Positions 4,825 through 5,341 of a stretch of DNA of 5,341 nt are shown piece after piece (the first letter of the stretch is position 1; the number at the start of each line of letters is the position of its first letter). The stretch is from positions 1 to 5,341 of the forward strand of contig JAUJMB010000117.1 in the NCBI GenBank assembly GCA_030447045.1, read 5' to 3'. The notes under the pieces were generated by a model, which was given only the letters and a program-made list of their open reading frames with translations, was not told where the DNA came from and ran no database searches. The translations under genes were made by a program, and so were the position numbers. Origin of the DNA: Rubrobacteraceae bacterium. GTDB lineage: Bacteria; Actinomycetota; Rubrobacteria; Rubrobacterales; Rubrobacteraceae.

Positions 4825-5341
4825 TTGACGGCTAACGGTATGGGGGACGGCGCGGGGCGGCCGGGCGCGGGCCTCGACGCGTACGCGGCCCGGCTGAGGG
4901 AGGTGCAGGAGAGGGTTCTTTCGGAGGAGAGGTCGAACCTCCTGGAGGCGGCGCGGCTGCTGGCGGGCTCCCTCGACGGCGGGGAGCCGGACCGGATGAT
5001 CCACGTGTTCGGCTGCGGTCACTCCCACCTCATGGCGGAGGAGGCGTTCTGGCGGGCTGGCGGGCTGGTGCCGGTGCACCCGATCCTGGACCCCAACCTG
5101 ACGCTCCTGGGCGGCCGGCGAACCTCCCCTTTAGAGCGCCTGGAGGGCTACGCCCGCGTCCTCCTGGCCGGCGAGGACCTGCGTCCCGGCGAGGTCATGG
5201 TCGTGTTCTCGAACTCCGGGATCAACGCCCTCCCGATAGAGGTGGCCCTGGCCGCAAAGGAGGCCGGCCTGCACATCCTCGCGGTAACCTCGCTCGCGCA
5301 CGGCAAGAGCGTCGAGCCCCGCCATTCGAGCGGACGGAGGC
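4825..5341 (+). CDS. SIS-domain sugar isomerase-like protein, UPF0309 type (3' truncated by window)
   Basis: The first 172 residues of a protein that usually runs to about 240-250, so the C-terminus is missing. After a short Gly-rich N-terminus there is a helix (17-50). Then comes a SIS (sugar-isomerase, phosphosugar-binding) fold: the strand IHVFGCGHSHLMAEEAFWRA (59-78), PVHPILDPNL (83-92), the helix SPLERLEGYARVLL (101-114), VMVVFSNSGINALPIEVAL (124-142, the phosphosugar-binding Ser/Gly loop) and LAVTSLAHGKSV (152-163). This order and these motifs match the UPF0309 / 'sugar isomerase domain' group as I recall it, distinct from MurQ, GmhA and GlmS. The family's reaction is not established to my knowledge. 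It is transcribed away from the PTS-nagB operon and shares the control region, which suggests a role in the same amino-sugar pathway. nagA or a kinase might follow outside the window. Confidence 0.88.
   Translation, partial: MTANGMGDGAGRPGAGLDAYAARLREVQERVLSEERSNLLEAARLLAGSLDGGEPDRMIHVFGCGHSHLMAEEAFWRAGGLVPVHPILDPNLTLLGGRRTSPLERLEGYARVLLAGEDLRPGEVMVVFSNSGINALPIEVALAAKEAGLHILAVTSLAHGKSVEPRHSSGRR

Noticed and set aside
4840..4842. ATG as start of the SIS gene
   Set aside because: It lies 19 bases from the strong GAAGGAGG, whereas the in-frame TTG at 4825 lies just after it.

Overview
The window carries most of an amino-sugar uptake and catabolism locus from a high-GC Gram-positive-type bacterium. 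High G+C, strong G/C preference at third codon positions, frequent GTG and TTG starts and NagB of the short Gram-positive type suggest an actinobacterium. A Rubrobacter-like lineage is my best guess, but that is inference from sequence style, not from a marker gene.

Layout. Bases 1-86 hold the last 27 codons of an unidentified plus-strand gene. It converges on the minus-strand genes across a short spacer containing nested AAGGCC/GGCCTT inverted repeats. The rest of the left and centre is read on the minus strand, from right to left: a PTS EIICB permease of the GlcNAc (NagE) type (4593-2992), a stand-alone EIIA of the glucose family (2992-2537), an uncharacterised TIM-barrel-like protein of the DUF7916 / 'PEP phosphonomutase-like' type (2534-1716), and glucosamine-6-phosphate deaminase NagB (1719-955). 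After a roughly 150-base structured gap comes a HAD-family sugar-phosphatase-like protein (807-145). The first four genes are packed with a 1-base overlap, a 2-base gap and a 4-base overlap, so they look like one translationally coupled operon.

The 231-base region 4594-4824 is a divergent control region. It contains a good promoter for the PTS operon (TTGCTT, 17 bases, CATAGT) with GntR/HutC-like (NagR/DasR-like) operator candidates over the spacer, the -10 box and the start site. On the other side are a 12-bp palindrome and a small hairpin directly touching the Shine-Dalgarno sequence of the divergent gene. That gene (4825 to the window end, plus strand) is a TTG-started SIS-domain sugar isomerase-like protein of the UPF0309 type, cut off by the window edge.

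How it fits together. EIIA and EIICB would import and phosphorylate an amino sugar (GlcNAc or a relative), and NagB would convert GlcN-6-P to fructose-6-P plus ammonia. The required deacetylase NagA is not in the window. The DUF7916 protein, the HAD protein and the SIS protein are the open players: three probable phosphosugar-acting proteins of unknown substrate tied to one amino-sugar regulon. The coupling of the DUF7916 gene to EIIA and NagB, and the organisation of the divergent control region, are the main points of interest. No RNA genes, CRISPR arrays or insertion sequences were seen.
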